Part shown: one piece after another, positions 1-11,699 of the stretch
Layout: each line of letters starts with the position of its first letter
Position numbering within the stretch: position 1 is the stretch's first letter
Assembly: GCA_963576565.1 (NCBI GenBank)
Contig: OY755044.1
Location: 40,693,235 to 40,757,234 of the forward strand
Source of the DNA: Aspidapion aeneum
Lineage: Eukaryota > Arthropoda > Insecta > Coleoptera > Brentidae
Direction of reading: 5' to 3'
DNA length: 64,000 nucleotides
The notes under the pieces: generated by a model
Seen by the model: only the letters and a program-made list of their open reading frames with translations
What the model was told of the DNA's origin: nothing
The model's database searches: none
Program-made: the position numbers and the translations under genes

Positions 1-439
1 GTTAAAAAACACTGCTAAAACGACTAGATAAATATTTTCTGTTTACAATATTTTTAAAATAATTCTATATACGCCATTATCGTTTTATAGTGGTCACTTG
101 GTTTTATTTGTTACTCTATCGCAACAAGGATTTTTGAGTGCGCTTATGAAACCAATAAACAAGAGAAGGTAAACATAGTGAACATAACCTCACTTAAATT
201 TTTTGTATTTGTTTTTTAAAGTGTTGTGTTAAATTTAAATGTTTTTTATCGTGCAATTTGCACAAAATCAGGAGGGCCAGTGCAATGATATCCGTTGTGC
301 CTGCAGGTTGGAGGGAAACCTCTTATATTGGCCGTTTAAACAGGCCTTATCTAGGCTTGGGTGCCCTACCCAGGAGGATAATAAATAATCAATCTTGCAA
401 TAGGTAGGTACCAATCTGTACTAGTACTAGTAAAAACTA
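1..439. other. Unassigned AT-rich sequence
   Basis: No open frame, RNA gene or clear repeat was recognised. A somewhat GC-richer island at about 270-380 has no coding signal I can support. Confidence 0.4.
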
Positions 440-890
440 AAATACGAAAGTATTTATTTACTTCTGTTAGAACCCTTAAGGAAACAAAGTTTTATATGAC
501 CGCCTATTTAAATAATATTTAATATGCAGCTATGGGTAACCATAAATACAAAAAAATTAAGTTTACCTTTAAGCTTTCCTTTTAAAACCTGTTTAAAATG
601 CCTAAAAGTAATGGCAAAAACCAAAAGTCTAAAGTTTATATTTACCACTCTTAAAAACCTTAAGGAAACTAGGTTCTATATGGCCGCCTATATAATCATA
701 TTTACTATTAAACTACTGGTAACTACAAAAACAAAAGGATATAAGGTAACCTTTTAGCTCTATTATAAAACACTTTTGTTATGACCTAAAGTAATGAAAA
801 AAACTAAAAAACCAAAGTTTATATTTACTTCTTTTTAAAAACTTTAGGTAAAAGGGTTTTATAAGACCATCTTTATAAAGCAGAAATCAA
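440..890. repeat. Tandem repeat, about 183-bp monomer, ~2.5 copies
   Basis: Three aligned blocks start near 448, 633 and 815, spaced about 185 and 182 bp. Each carries aaagtttatatttac, then a variant of aaaaccttaaggaaac, then a variant of ttatatggccgcctat. The copies differ by scattered substitutions, so the array is old. The short open frame at 524-757 lies inside it and has no protein-like features. Confidence 0.65.
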
Positions 891-1181
891 TAAAACCAAA
901 AGTATCTAAAAGGAACAGAAGAACACTTTTTGGTTGTATAACATCTCTTTAGGTAATTGGCAATATAAATTACCTTTTTGTAGCCAAATTGATCCTAAAA
1001 GCCATAACAGCACCCTCTAAATAACCTTGAAACCAAATTAATAAAACCTTGAGTGGTAATAATGTTACTTGGGGAAGCATTAATTTAGCGTTAATTGTAT
1101 ATTTACCGACATTTCTATGATTAAATGTGTTCCATATCATTTCGATATTTAAAACAATTTTCATCAATTGCGATAAATTAG

Positions 1182-2942
1182 TGCGTATTTTCGGACGAAA
1201 AAGCGAGAAACGAGTTTCAAGTGAGGTATTCCGATTTGGATGAAACCTTCGATAAATGCATGCTGGCACATAATGATGTCATTATGTTGATAGACGACGC
1301 GGACGACGAAGAGTTTAAAACGCATGATGCGATCCTTTCAGAAGCTCGTAAATATTTTTATGCGTGTAAGGGGGTTTACTCTAAAATATTTCCGGTTGAG
1401 GCCCCATCCTTTTCGGGATCATATGTTCGACAAAACGAAACTCCAAAACTCAAAGAGTTGGGTATTCCCATATTTCGAGGTGATAAAAAATTATGGCCAA
1501 GCTTTTTCGATCTTTTTAATAACATTATAGATCAAAATCAAAGTCTAAGTAACGTTCGAAAACTTCAATATTTATTTTCATATCTCGAGGATGAGCCTTT
1601 AAAATTGATATCAGGGATTAGCTTATCTGATCAAAATTATAAAATTGCTTACGACAAATTAGTCAATAGATATCAAAACAAGCGAGACCTCGCAAATGAT
1701 GCTTTAAGCACAATTATGAACTCCACCTTAAAAAACGAGTCAGCTAAAGAATTGCGTAATTTAATTGACACCTTTTCTGAATCCCTAAAAATTTTAAAAT
1801 CACTTAGGTTTGACGTTGACAGTTGGAACTTTATTATTTTTTTCATTTTGTTAGAAAAATTGGATATTCCGACGCGTTCAAATTTCGAAATAAGTCACGC
1901 CAATACTAATACCGAAATTCCCACTTTTCAGTCACTTTTTCAATTTCTAGAAAAAAGATGTAAAGTTTTGGAATCACTTCCTCAATCAACAGCACCCAAA
2001 AAGGTGCCTACCTATCAAAAATCAAATTCTATGCAAAATCAGTTTGGGCAAAAGCTTACCTATCAAAATTGAAATTCTATGCAAAATCAGTTTGGGCAAA
2101 AGCCTACCTATAAATCATCCAATTCGCCTTTTATAGGACTGGCTGGCACCTCAACTAATTCAAGTACGGGAATAAAATGTTTCCGGTGTAATCAAGGTCA
2201 CGTGCTTTCGAAATGTCAAACATTTTTTGATCTTTCACCTATCGATCGCCTATCTTTCGTCAAGCAGAAAAAATTATGTCTAGCGTGTTTTCATCCCTTG
2301 CATGGGGTAGATACGTGCAAATCAAAATATTCATGCCGGACTTGCAATAGTAAAAGGCACCACACTTTAACTCATATCTTAGAAACTAATCAAGAGTCTA
2401 GTCCAAGCCAAAATACTAGTCCTGTCATTCACACACCACCTGTCAATAATCTTCATGTGTCATTAAATACCTCAGGACCTTCAGGTACCTTTCTTTTATG
2501 CACCGCCATAATAGATGTTATGGACGGTTGCGGAAATTTTCAACCTGTAAGGGCACTGCTTGATTCTGGATCACAGACAGGATTCATCAGTGAAAAGTGT
2601 ATTCAGCGTCTTAATCTTCCTAGGCGAAGTTACACCATTGAAATATTCGGATTAAATCAGATATCTTCTTTTACTTCCAAAGGGCTCGTTCAATGTCACA
2701 TTAAGCCACAAGGACAGGTCACTCCTTTACTTAATTTCGAAGCAATTGTCGTTCCACAATTATGTTCCAATATGCCTACATTCACTTTGAACGATAATCA
2801 GTGGAAACACTTGGAAAACCTTAAACTTGCCGACCCATCTTATTTCAAATCTAGACCTGTGGACCTAGTTATTGGTTGCGAGCTATTCGCACAGATATTC
2901 AAGGAGGGTTCTTGGACAAATAGGGCAACCTTCAGCCCTTGA
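1182..2942 (+). pseudogene. BEL1 gag and aspartic protease remnant
   Basis: One frame runs from about 1182 to 2942 with a single internal TGA at 2070-2072. The first 280 residues align by eye with the BEL2 gag (shared YQNKR, and IPxF versus VPxF contexts). A zinc-knuckle-like CFRC..GH..C motif lies near 2178-2216, followed by a second Cys/His-rich stretch near 2280-2370. The protease active site reads LLDSGSQ near 2557-2577. The true gag N-terminus is missing. The frame ends at 2940-2942 because of a frameshift just upstream, after which homology continues in the +1 frame. Confidence 0.85.
2013..2108 (+). repeat. 48-bp direct tandem duplication inside BEL1 gag
   Basis: Two copies (2013-2060 and 2061-2108) share atgcaaaatcagtttgggca and flanking bases. 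The second copy carries the caa-to-tga type change that gives the in-frame stop. The duplication encodes a short Q/N-rich repeat between capsid and zinc knuckle. Confidence 0.8.
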
Positions 2943-4506
2943 AACTATCTTTGGCTGGGTCGTAATGGGAAAAGTTGACGAAGTAGGTAGTCTTACGGAA
3001 CGAACCAGTTGTTTTTTAACGAGTCATTCACCTCCTTTAGAGGTCATTCTCCCTAGGTTTTGGGAAATCGAACATTTGCCTAAAAAACAAATCTTATCAA
3101 AGGAAGAAAAACAAGCAGAATCAATTTTTACTGCGAGTGTAGTACGGCAACCGAGCGGTAGATTCATGATAGATCTTCCGTTTAAAGATAAAATAAACCC
3201 TGACCTAGGAAATACTTATCCACAAGCTTATCGTAGATTTTTACTTCTAGAAAACAGATTAATCAAAAATCCTGATCTGTACACTGCCTATTCAAGTTTC
3301 ATGCAAGACTATATCGATTCTAATCATATGAGTTTAGTTTTAGCTAGTCAACCAAAGGTCGACGTATCATGTTTTTTAGCACATCATTGCGTACTAAAGC
3401 CGGAAAGCTTAAGTACAAAATTAAGGGTAGTCTGGGATTGTTCGGCAGTCACCCCAAAAAATATTAGTCTCAATGACACGTTGTTATCGGGACCGAAACT
3501 TCAAAAATATATTGCTTCTTTACTCCTTACGTTTCGTCTTAATCCTATTGGCTACATTGCTGATATCAAACAGATGTTCCGTCAAGTCCTTATCAGTCCT
3601 TATCACCGTCCTTATCAAAGGTTATTGTGGAGGTTTTCTCCACAGGACCCACTTTCAGTGTGGGAACTTTCTACTGTCACTTTTGGCATGACATGCTCAC
3701 CTTTTCTAGCCATGCGTACATTAAATGAGCTGGCAGAGAGAGAAAAGGAACGTTTTCCTATGGCTAGTACTGTTCTAAAAACGTCAATCTATATCGACGA
3801 TATCTTGGGAACTAGCCCTTCGCTTTCTGAAGCTCTCTCCCTTCAAACAGAACTCAATGATTTGTTGAAGTCGGGAGGATTTGAACTTAAAAAATGGGCA
3901 AGCAATTGTGAGTTATTGGCAACATTGCCAGAATCCGATCGTCAAATGCCTCTCTCTTTTGACAAGGAGGAACCACACTTTATCAAAGTTTTAGGACTTC
4001 AATGGCATCCAAAAAACGACATTTTTTCTTATCAATGCCGAATGAAGAACAAACCCCCAACCAAACGTTCTATTTTATCTATCATAGGAACAATCTTCGA
4101 TCCCTTAGGTTTTCTTTGTCCCTTGTTGCTACAAGCAAAATTTATTTTGCAACAGTTGTGGATATCGATTCTTCTATCATCGACTCTTGGAACAAACTTC
4201 GTTCTGAATTCCCGCTTCTTTCCAATTTTCAATTACCCCGACAAATCAAACTGTCAAAAATCAATACCTGTCAAATCATCGGCTTCTGTGACGCTTCAAT
4301 TCGAGGCTACGCAGGCGTCGTATATTTTCGTGTAGAAGAGGAAAACAATATCTCTGTTTCTCTCATATCTGCAAAATCTAGGGTCGCGCCTATAAAGTCA
4401 CAAACTTTGGCTAGGCTAGAACTCCTAGGCGCATTTCTTTTAAGCGAATTAATTGACTTCGTTTTATCTAGCTATGAAGGAAAAATAACTTTTACAAATA
4501 TCGTTA
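2900..4506 (+). pseudogene. BEL1 reverse transcriptase and 5' part of RNase H
   Basis: This continues the polyprotein in the frame that opens at 2872. Recognisable blocks include LRVVWDCSA, DIKQMFRQV, FGMTCSPFLAMRTL, the catalytic YIDD near 3790-3801, and LGLQWHPK, all typical of BEL/Pao reverse transcriptase. A frameshift near 4150-4170 moves the continuation to another frame carrying FCDAS and SRVAP..(L)ARLELLGA, the BEL-type RNase H. Coding stops abruptly at the insertion junction after 4514. The missing end of RNase H resumes at 12114. Confidence 0.88.
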
Positions 4507-4529
4507 CTTTCTGCCAGAAACGAGTATAA

Positions 4530-4957
4530 TATAGTAGACAGTCAATTTACATTAGGCTAATAGCATACTCTAAAATTCACGCACTCGGCACCTTTGAACG
4601 CAGCCGGTGACGACCGGTGAGGGCGCTGATTTCCCTATTCGTTTGGTAATAGCAGGTAACCACATGAATTGGAATGCTAGCTCTGTCTTTTTTTTCTTAT
4701 GCAATAATTTACATAGGAAAAAAGAGAGAGGAAGCGTTTCTGCCTCCATAGTGCAGTGTTGCCGATATTTCATTTAATACAAAATCATTTGGAAAAATCT
4801 TTCAATCACTGCTTTCAGTATAGATGCAACCTTCGTCAGGTTGGACGCGTCTTGCCCAGTGGAGGGCATAGATATGTAGGTAAGAAAAAGTAGATATATT
4901 TTCTGACTTCCAAGAGTTAACGCCAGAAACACATGTACAGTCCTTAAACCGGTTGCT
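4530..4957. other. Left end of the composite insertion, unassigned
   Basis: No protein-like frame was found. The segment at 4735-4775 and the complement of the right end (about 11960-12000) both contain tgcctcc followed by gtgttgcc, weak support for degenerate inverted ends. The reverse complement of ccagaaacgagta (4514-4526) recurs near 7823-7835. Confidence 0.4.
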
Positions 4958-5525
4958 AAAAATTTTCGGACAACTCAGGAATTTTTTGGAAAAACTCAAG
5001 AAATTTTCGGAAAACATGGGAAATGTCAGGAAAACCCCGGAAAATGTTCGGAAACATACATTTTCATAAAACTTGCGAAATGTTCGCAAAAACTTGGAAA
5101 ATGTTCAAAAAACTCGAGAAAAGTTTTAAAAAAACTTTACAAATGTTCGAAAAAACTCGAGAAATTTTCGAAAAACTCGGAAAATCTTCAAAAAACCTCG
5201 GACAATTTTCAGAAAACTTTACAAATATTCGAAAAACCACGGAAAATACTAGGAAAATTTTCGGAAATCTCGGAAAATGTTCAGAAAAACTAGGAAACTT
5301 TTTGGAAAACTGGGGAAATGTTCGGAAAAACACAGAAAATGTTTTAAAAAGTTGAGAAAAGTTTAGAAAAACTTTACAAATGTTCGAAAAAACTCGGGAA
5401 ATGCTCGGAAAAACTAGGAACATTTTCGGAAATCTGGGAAAGTGTTCAGAAAAACTAGGAAAATTTTTGGAAAACTGAAAATGTTCGAAAAACTCAGCAA
5501 ATGCTCAAAGAAAACTTGTGTAATG
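4958..5525. repeat. Minisatellite of ~18-21-bp units (gaaaatgttcggaaaaactc)
   Basis: Many degenerate copies of gaaaatgttcggaaaaactc lie head to tail for about 570 bp. Because the unit is nearly stop-free, it makes long spurious frames on both strands (F/S/K/E-rich low-complexity peptides at 5023-5355 plus and 5064-5423 minus). I treat these as non-coding. The same unit reappears at 6290-6430, beyond a LINE fragment. Confidence 0.85.
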
Positions 5526-5559
5526 TTTAGAAAAACTCAAAATTTGTACAAAGGCACAA

Positions 5560-6285
5560 ACTTACTCAGTTTAAGACAACTAACTATTATAAATATTCTG
5601 TTCTCTATCTAGGTCAAAATAATCTACTGTTTCCAGAAATCCCACATATTCCTGACACAAGATTTGTTGTGGAAAATAGACTACCAAGAAAACAAAAAAC
5701 AATTTGTCAAAGCTGCTATACATATATTGGAAAAGAACACTTTAACCTGCTACCATCTGAACTCAAACACAATGTCAAAAAAAATTATTTAAAAAAATAA
5801 ATATGCACTTGGTTACTTTAAAATTATCCAAAATTATAATAAATAAATAGATACTTAACTAGAAACTGGTCTTCAAGAATATTTCATTACTTTTTTTTAC
5901 TTTTATATATTATTTGTTTTTTTTTTTTCATTGTGGTAGTATAACTACTTTGCATTTATTTGTTTCTACTTTTATTTATTTAATTTTTTAAAACTTTTTT
6001 TAGTCTAAAAAACAACACTAAACCAAGAAAAAACTTTGTCCCGAATCCATCAAGTTTGTCACAATTATTATTATTTTTGTTATTTTTTTAACTTTGTCGA
6101 ATTCCGGTAAATGGGCTTAATTACATTTATGTAGGTACAAAGAAACCATTGCAATGTATATTTCATGATATATTTACTTACTTAAGACTATGATGTCTAA
6201 AACTCATTTCCATGTAAAAAATGTGGCAAATAAATATATTGAAATTGAATTGAATTGATTAAAATTGAAATTGAAAATTGACCCC
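5560..6285 (+). mobile_element. 5'-truncated non-LTR retrotransposon tail
   Basis: A 60-codon coding end (5621-5800) is followed by an AT-rich 3' UTR that finishes in a simple attga/aattg repeat (about 6237-6280). 5' truncation and a short-repeat tail are typical of Jockey/CR1-type LINE copies. The piece sits between two blocks of the same minisatellite, as if it had inserted into that array. Confidence 0.65.
5621..5800 (+). pseudogene. C-terminal end of a LINE reverse-transcriptase ORF
   Basis: The open frame ends at the TAA of 5798-5800. It shows the usual end of many LINE ORF2 proteins: TRF..ENRLPR, then QSCYTYIG, then HFNLLPSELK before a basic terminus. The upstream part is absent. There is no start codon, so it is a fragment. 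Confidence 0.65.
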
Positions 6286-6289
6286 AAAA

Positions 6290-6430
6290 ACTCGGAAATA
6301 TTGGAATAAACTTTGAAATTTTTTTCGGAAAACTCAGGAATTGTTCAAAAACACTCGGAAAAAACTTGAAAAATTTCCATAGAAACTCGTGAAATGTTCG
6401 GAAAACTCGGAAAACGTTTGGAAAAACTCT
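6290..6430. repeat. Second block of the gaaaatgttcgg-type minisatellite
   Basis: Seven or so degenerate units, such as ctcggaaaacgtttggaaaa, continue the array seen at 4958-5525 in the same orientation. Confidence 0.75.
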
Positions 6431-8914
6431 AGTCTAGACATTTTTATGAGTTGTCGGAGTAAATCCACCTACTCAATTTATTTTCATCAATCTTAAAAAA
6501 AACAAATGGCGGAGTTCCCCATTTATCAACCAGTATGTATTAAATACGGAAACTGAAACTTACAAAAATGAACATGACGGCTGCAAAATTTTTCAAAAGT
6601 ATTTATTAATTGATTTGATTCAAACTTGCTACTTTGTGGTGCTTAAGATCACTCAATACAATTTTTAAACTAATTTAAAATAAAATTCATTTGTCACCCG
6701 ATATCTGTATCAAATTTAAAACTTTGGGGTATATAACGTCGCTGATTTTAATTTAGGATTTTAGAAATTAAGTTGGAACAGGTAAGTGGAGTGGAGCCAA
6801 ACATCAAACTCAAAAATAGGTAAACAGTTTTAAGTTAAACGGTTTTACTGAAATCATTAGCTGTATAAAAAACTAGAAAATTTTAAGTACACAAACGTGA
6901 CTTTTAACAGACTAAGGTAAAAGCGTGGGTGCATAAAAAATAGGGTTAAACGATTGTTTAATCAAATAAGAATCACTTGTCTAAAATATTTTAAATGCGC
7001 AGTTTAAATTTACGTCTGTTATAAACCTGGTTTGTCTTTCCTGACCTATCACTTTTCATCCCTGATTTTAATTTTTTATCCCTGATTTATCACTTTTGAT
7101 CCCAGGGATAAACAGTGACACTTTTATCTCTTGTGTTTTTATCCCTAAACAACAAAAAATAATTTGGAGAGGCCCTTGAAACAAGGCCCAGTTTCATTAT
7201 TTTTTTTTAGTAGGTGGACTCTTTTTGTGGCTTCTAGTTAGTAAGGTCAGAAATGAGTAACTTTATTATTCATATGGTAAGGTTACAAAAAAATAGTCTA
7301 TGACATAACAAGAGACAAAAAAGAAAGTGACAAATTTCACATGACCGTGAATGTTGTGAACGAGGCGCTAGCCGAGTGAAACAACACGCGAGTGTAAGAA
7401 AGTTACTTTCTATCGAGTTGTCTGTCTATCATTCATCGCCAGTTATTGTATAGAGTGGTTTCTTCAAGGCCTTATTGGCTGATTAAATTTTATCTTTGTT
7501 TTTTCTATGAGTATTTTAAATTTTGCTGTTAACTAATTATTTCTTTTGACCTTTGGAAATTTTGTGCGAAAAGTAATTTTCCATGTGCAGAAAAATTTTT
7601 GTCCATAGGTGAAATCTAACATTTTCTGAGGATGGTAAAATGGTGTGAAATCCATCATTTTCATGTGTAGTGGTAGGAAAATAATATTGCATATGGAGTA
7701 CTTCTTATAAAAATAATTAACAAACAAAAGTTTAATTTAATTACTTTGCGCTTTTTTGTATCTTACATTATATTTAGTTCTCTATGCTCAAATAATCGTT
7801 CGCTCAAATGTTTGTATCGCTACTCGTTTCTGGTAAAAGCAACACACTTGTTATGGATAGACATAAGACTCGTTCGAACATTTTAAGAAAGGAAACCACC
7901 CCCTCAACACTGGCGTGCTTTTTGACGGTTTTTTGCTAATAACTCGAAAACGGTCAACTTTTCTAAAAATATTCAAAAGATCATTTTGCAAGCGGATAAT
8001 TAATTATCACTTTGCAATCCTTTACTTTACTAATTCCTACTTTGCAGTCCTCCCTGCTTCCACCCATCGCCCCTTCTGTCATTCCCCCCCACCCTCTTCA
8101 AAAACCATGTTCACATAATTTTATCAAATATAGGGCGATTTCAAAAATTCTTTCTGTACATGCTATAAGATTTTTTTCCAACAACATTTTACTAGGTTGC
8201 AAAAATCTTTATTTTACTATTATAGACCAGCTTTAAAAGAGTGTAATTTTTTAAAATATATTTGGTGATAGCAAGAAAGCGTCTAAAGTTCAATATTTTT
8301 TAGTTTTCATAAAAAAATATCCAAGTCTTATAGTGGTCGGGCAAATTCAAAGATTTTGGGCTGCTTAAATTCAAAACCATTTTTTAAACTATTTGGCCAA
8401 AATTGAAAAGCGATTTTTTGGTTTGCGGTTAAATTTGGGTCCCCTGAAAATATTTCTTTACCTTCCTAGCTCGCGCAGCAATGGGTAGTGAAGGTATTAT
8501 TTTAGACGAAAATATTTTTTTTGAGATAACGCTGAAAATTTGTTATTTGGGTGTATTTTGACCTATCTTACCAATATCGTCGTGATGTCTGCCTGTGTGT
8601 GTGCGTATGCCTCTCCGTCACACGATAGCTCCTAAACCACTAAACCGATTTTCATAAGTTTCAGGTAAAATAGTGTTCGACACTCACGAATTGATCAGAT
8701 TTTGATCAAATTACATTAATGCTAATGACAGTTTTCTGACAATTAAAATTTTTTATTAATTAAACACTTAAGTAGTCGCTACGGTATAAAAAGTGCGCCA
8801 CTCGATCTAAAAACCATCCAACGTCTTTTTTCCCCTTTCTTCTTGGGCATATATTATGGAAATCAAAGATATTTTTGACTATTTATTGTATTTTAAAAAT
8901 TATTAGTCTATATA
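6431..8914. other. Non-coding AT-rich filler of the composite insertion
   Basis: Only short frames with no protein-like composition occur. Near 7030-7140 the words atccctgattt and tttatccct repeat several times. A segment near 8590-8680 (cacacgatagctcctaaacc, then aaaccgatttt) looks like a dispersed repeat common in arthropod sequence, but I cannot name it. Tested for inverted ends by eye with no convincing pair except the 13-bp match near 7823-7835. Confidence 0.4.
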
Positions 8915-9141
8915 TACCGGGTGCGCCAAAAAAACCGGACAATTTTTTTTCAATATAACTTTTGAACTATATCATCGATTTTAATGGGACAAACTGCACT
9001 TGGCAGAGAATTATATTATATTTTATCTAAATATCTTTTTCGGTCCGCCATATCAAAATCCAAGTTGGCGGTAGAAATTAAATTGCACCCTTCAAAGATG
9101 CTCGTTTATTCTTGTATTGTCCGGTTTTTTTTGGCCCACCC

Positions 9142-9145
<4 letters not shown>
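8915..9145. mobile_element. MITE, 231 bp, TIRs of ~29 bp (taccgggtgsgccaaaaaaa)
   Basis: The left end taccgggtgcgccaaaaaaa..ccggacaat matches the complement of the right end taccgggtgggccaaaaaaa..ccggacaat with one mismatch and one indel. Both ends lie next to TA, which suggests a Tc1/mariner-type TA target duplication. No transposase is encoded. Confidence 0.85.

Positions 9146-9221
<76 letters not shown>
9144..9221. repeat. (TA)39 microsatellite
   Basis: An uninterrupted TA run starts at the right TIR of the MITE, so it may have grown from the TA target site. It creates spurious Y/I alternating frames on both strands. Confidence 0.95.
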
Positions 9222-9225
<4 letters not shown>

Positions 9226-9589
9226 GACAATTATTTATATGTCCAAAACGTAAACGCCTAAGCCGAAACAAACGAGTTAGTGCAGGCGCTGTAGGTAGTT
9301 GAGTATGCAAAATATGACGACCGCAGTTTGACAATGGATTCTAGCTGACAAAAGGTCGCAGATTAACGATCTGGATGTTTCCAAGCCAGGTTTTGGTCCA
9401 ATTTTTTTTATCCCTCCTTCTCTTATAGCCGTGTTCGAATTTCTGAAAATTTAACTAAGTTGACGCCTTAAAGCCACAATGACAGAGAAATTAATCAAAA
9501 ATGTGTAAAATCCAACCTAAATATAAAATTTTATTAGTTTGTAAAATGTTGCAAAAACCCCCCCGACCCCCAAACACCTGAGATTTTGA

Positions 9590-10640
9590 GGTTTTCTTCA
9601 AATTTTCTGAAAACTAAGCTTCTTAGGGAAAAATATGTAATTACCTTTATTATAGACAATAAAATTTGCTTTTTAACGGTCTATTACACAGTGCGGTAAG
9701 ACCAATGACAAAGTCTTCAGCGGCGTCCGTTAATTGAGGTGATATAAAAATATGAAAAAAAGAAACATGTTTATCACATGATTTAACCGATTTTCTTGAA
9801 AACTAAGCTATCTATCAAAAATTGTGTCCTATAGTCAATTGTAGACAATGAAATTTCCTTCAAAACGATGTATAAGAAAATAAGATTACTTTTATCTATA
9901 ACAATTTAGGGTCGTAAATTACATCAATTTTGAAAAATCACTAAACTAAGCTTTTTGGGGAAAAATATTTTACACTTTATTGTAGAAAATAAAATTATCT
10001 TTTTAACTATCTATAAGCTAGCGCAGAGTAATACCAAACTTTCCAGCGGCGTCCATTTGTTGCGAAAATGTTTAAAAAATTAAAAAACCACATGTTTTTC
10101 ACATGTTTCTTCACAGCCTTCTGTCAAAAATCATGTAATATAGTAGATTGTAGACAATAAAATTTCCTTTTAACTGCTGTGTCACAAAGTAAGATTTAGC
10201 TTTAAATTAAAATTTCACAGGCGTCCGTAAATAAAATCAATTTTTACAAATCACCAAATAAATTATTTTTTTTACAGGTTTTATCCAATTTCCTTAAAAA
10301 CTAAGCCCAATTGAAAAAAATATGTTCTAAACTTTATTGAAGAAAATAAAATTCCCATTTTACCGATATATAAGTCAGTGCGATTTGGTTAATGACAAAC
10401 TCTCCAGCGACGTTCGTATAGATATAAGGGTCATATAAAACAAAAAAAAATAAAAGCATTTTTGTCACATGTTTCACCCGATTTTCCAAAAAAACTAAGC
10501 TTTTTATAGGAAATATGCTTGACAGCTGAATTGTAGAAAATAAAATTTCCTTTTAAATGATATATAACTTGGTAAGATTAATTTCATTTTTAAAACTTTA
10601 GAGGCGTTTGTAAATAAAATAAATTTTTAAAAATTAACAA
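9590..10640. repeat. Two-phase satellite array, ~176-bp monomers, forward arm
   Basis: Six diverged monomers start with aaactaagc-like words near 9617, 9806, 9954, 10118, 10302 and 10497, and each contains tagacaataaaatttcctttt-like text. Two types alternate. Type A (9617, 9954, 10302) ends with a variant of agtgcggtaagaccaatgac and cagcggcgtccg. Type B (9806, 10118, 10497) has gtataa..aagatta and then a gcgtccg/gcgtttg variant. The higher-order period is about 340 bp. Confidence 0.7.
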
Positions 10641-10879
10641 ATGAAGCACCACACTACCCGCCATCTGCATTGATAGTCTTTGCACCCCTTGTACCTCCCC
10701 ACCTTTCCTTTCATCCCTCCTCCACAAAAAAAAAATGAAACTCCCCCCCAAAAAAAGATTCTAGGTACGGCTAGCAGCAAAGGTGATCCTACTACTCACC
10801 TTTTCTCTACATCTTGCGACATAATTTTGTAGGTACGGTTAGATATGTGAGGGGGGATGGCCTACTACCGCCACTGATT

Positions 10880-11400
10880 CAAATTTTAAGAATCTTAAAA
10901 AAAATCGATCCAAAATTAATTTGTTTGGTGATTTTTAAACATTAATTTAATTTACGGACGTCCCCAAAGTTTTAAAAATTAAACTTTTCTTACCTTGTTA
11001 TACATCGTTGAAAAGGAATTTTTTTTTTCTACAATCAAGTATGAGACATTTTTTGATAAAGAGCTTGGTTTTTTGGAGAATCGGGTGAAACATGTTACAA
11101 AAATGTTTTTATTTATTTATTTTGTAAATGACCCCCATTTACGAAGATAATTTTATTTTCTACAATAAAGTTTAGAACACTTTTTTTTATTGAGCTTAGT
11201 TTCTAAGAAACTTGGATAAAACCTGTAACAAAATTAATTTGTTTGGTGATTTGTAAAAATTGGTTTTAATTACGGACGCCTGTGAAGAAGTTTTATTGTG
11301 AAGATAAACCTTACTTTGTGGTACGGCGTTTAAAAGGAATTTTTATTGTCTATAATCGACTATAGGGCACAATTTTTGATAGAGGGCTTGCCCCACCCGA
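10880..11400. repeat. Same satellite, inverted arm
   Basis: The block reads as the reverse complement of the forward array: aatttacggacg, aaaaggaatttt..ctacaatcaa, and gagcttagtttctaag mirror the forward words. About three monomers are present, with similar A/B alternation. Confidence 0.7.
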
Positions 11401-11699
11401 GAATTTTTTTAAATATACAAACAATGAGTAAGAAGTAATGTTTTTGCAAATAAAAATTCAAAATTTTTGCCTGCGCGCATGAAAGTGTCTATTATTATTA
11501 TCATCGAAATTACAACCACTGACTAATTCAATAAAATGCTGCTTAAAAAAATATATACCGTTTTTTACCAACAGAGAATGTCACCTAAAGTGCCCACCCC
11601 CCCCCCCTCCTCTTATTTTGCATACTCAACTACCTACAGCGCCTGCACTAAGTGGAATTTAACTAGTTTCTGGCCTAAGCATATAATAAATAGGCAGTC

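Larger units (their letters stand above)
9277..11651. repeat. 2.4-kb inverted structure with perfect 38-bp ends
   Basis: The 38 bases at 9277-9314 are the exact reverse complement of 11614-11651 (core gcaggcgctgtaggtagttg). Weaker similarity continues outward on both sides to about 9230 and 11695. Inside are opposed arrays of one satellite family (9590-10640 forward, 10880-11400 inverted). The whole resembles a foldback-type element with satellite arms. Confidence 0.8.

Noticed and set aside
5023..5423. Open frames of 110 and 119 residues on opposite strands
   Set aside because: Both lie wholly in the gaaaatgttcgg minisatellite. The peptides are low-complexity translations of the repeat unit.
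8984..9334. Three overlapping Y/I-rich frames on both strands
   Set aside because: They are translations of the (TA)39 tract and the adjacent MITE.
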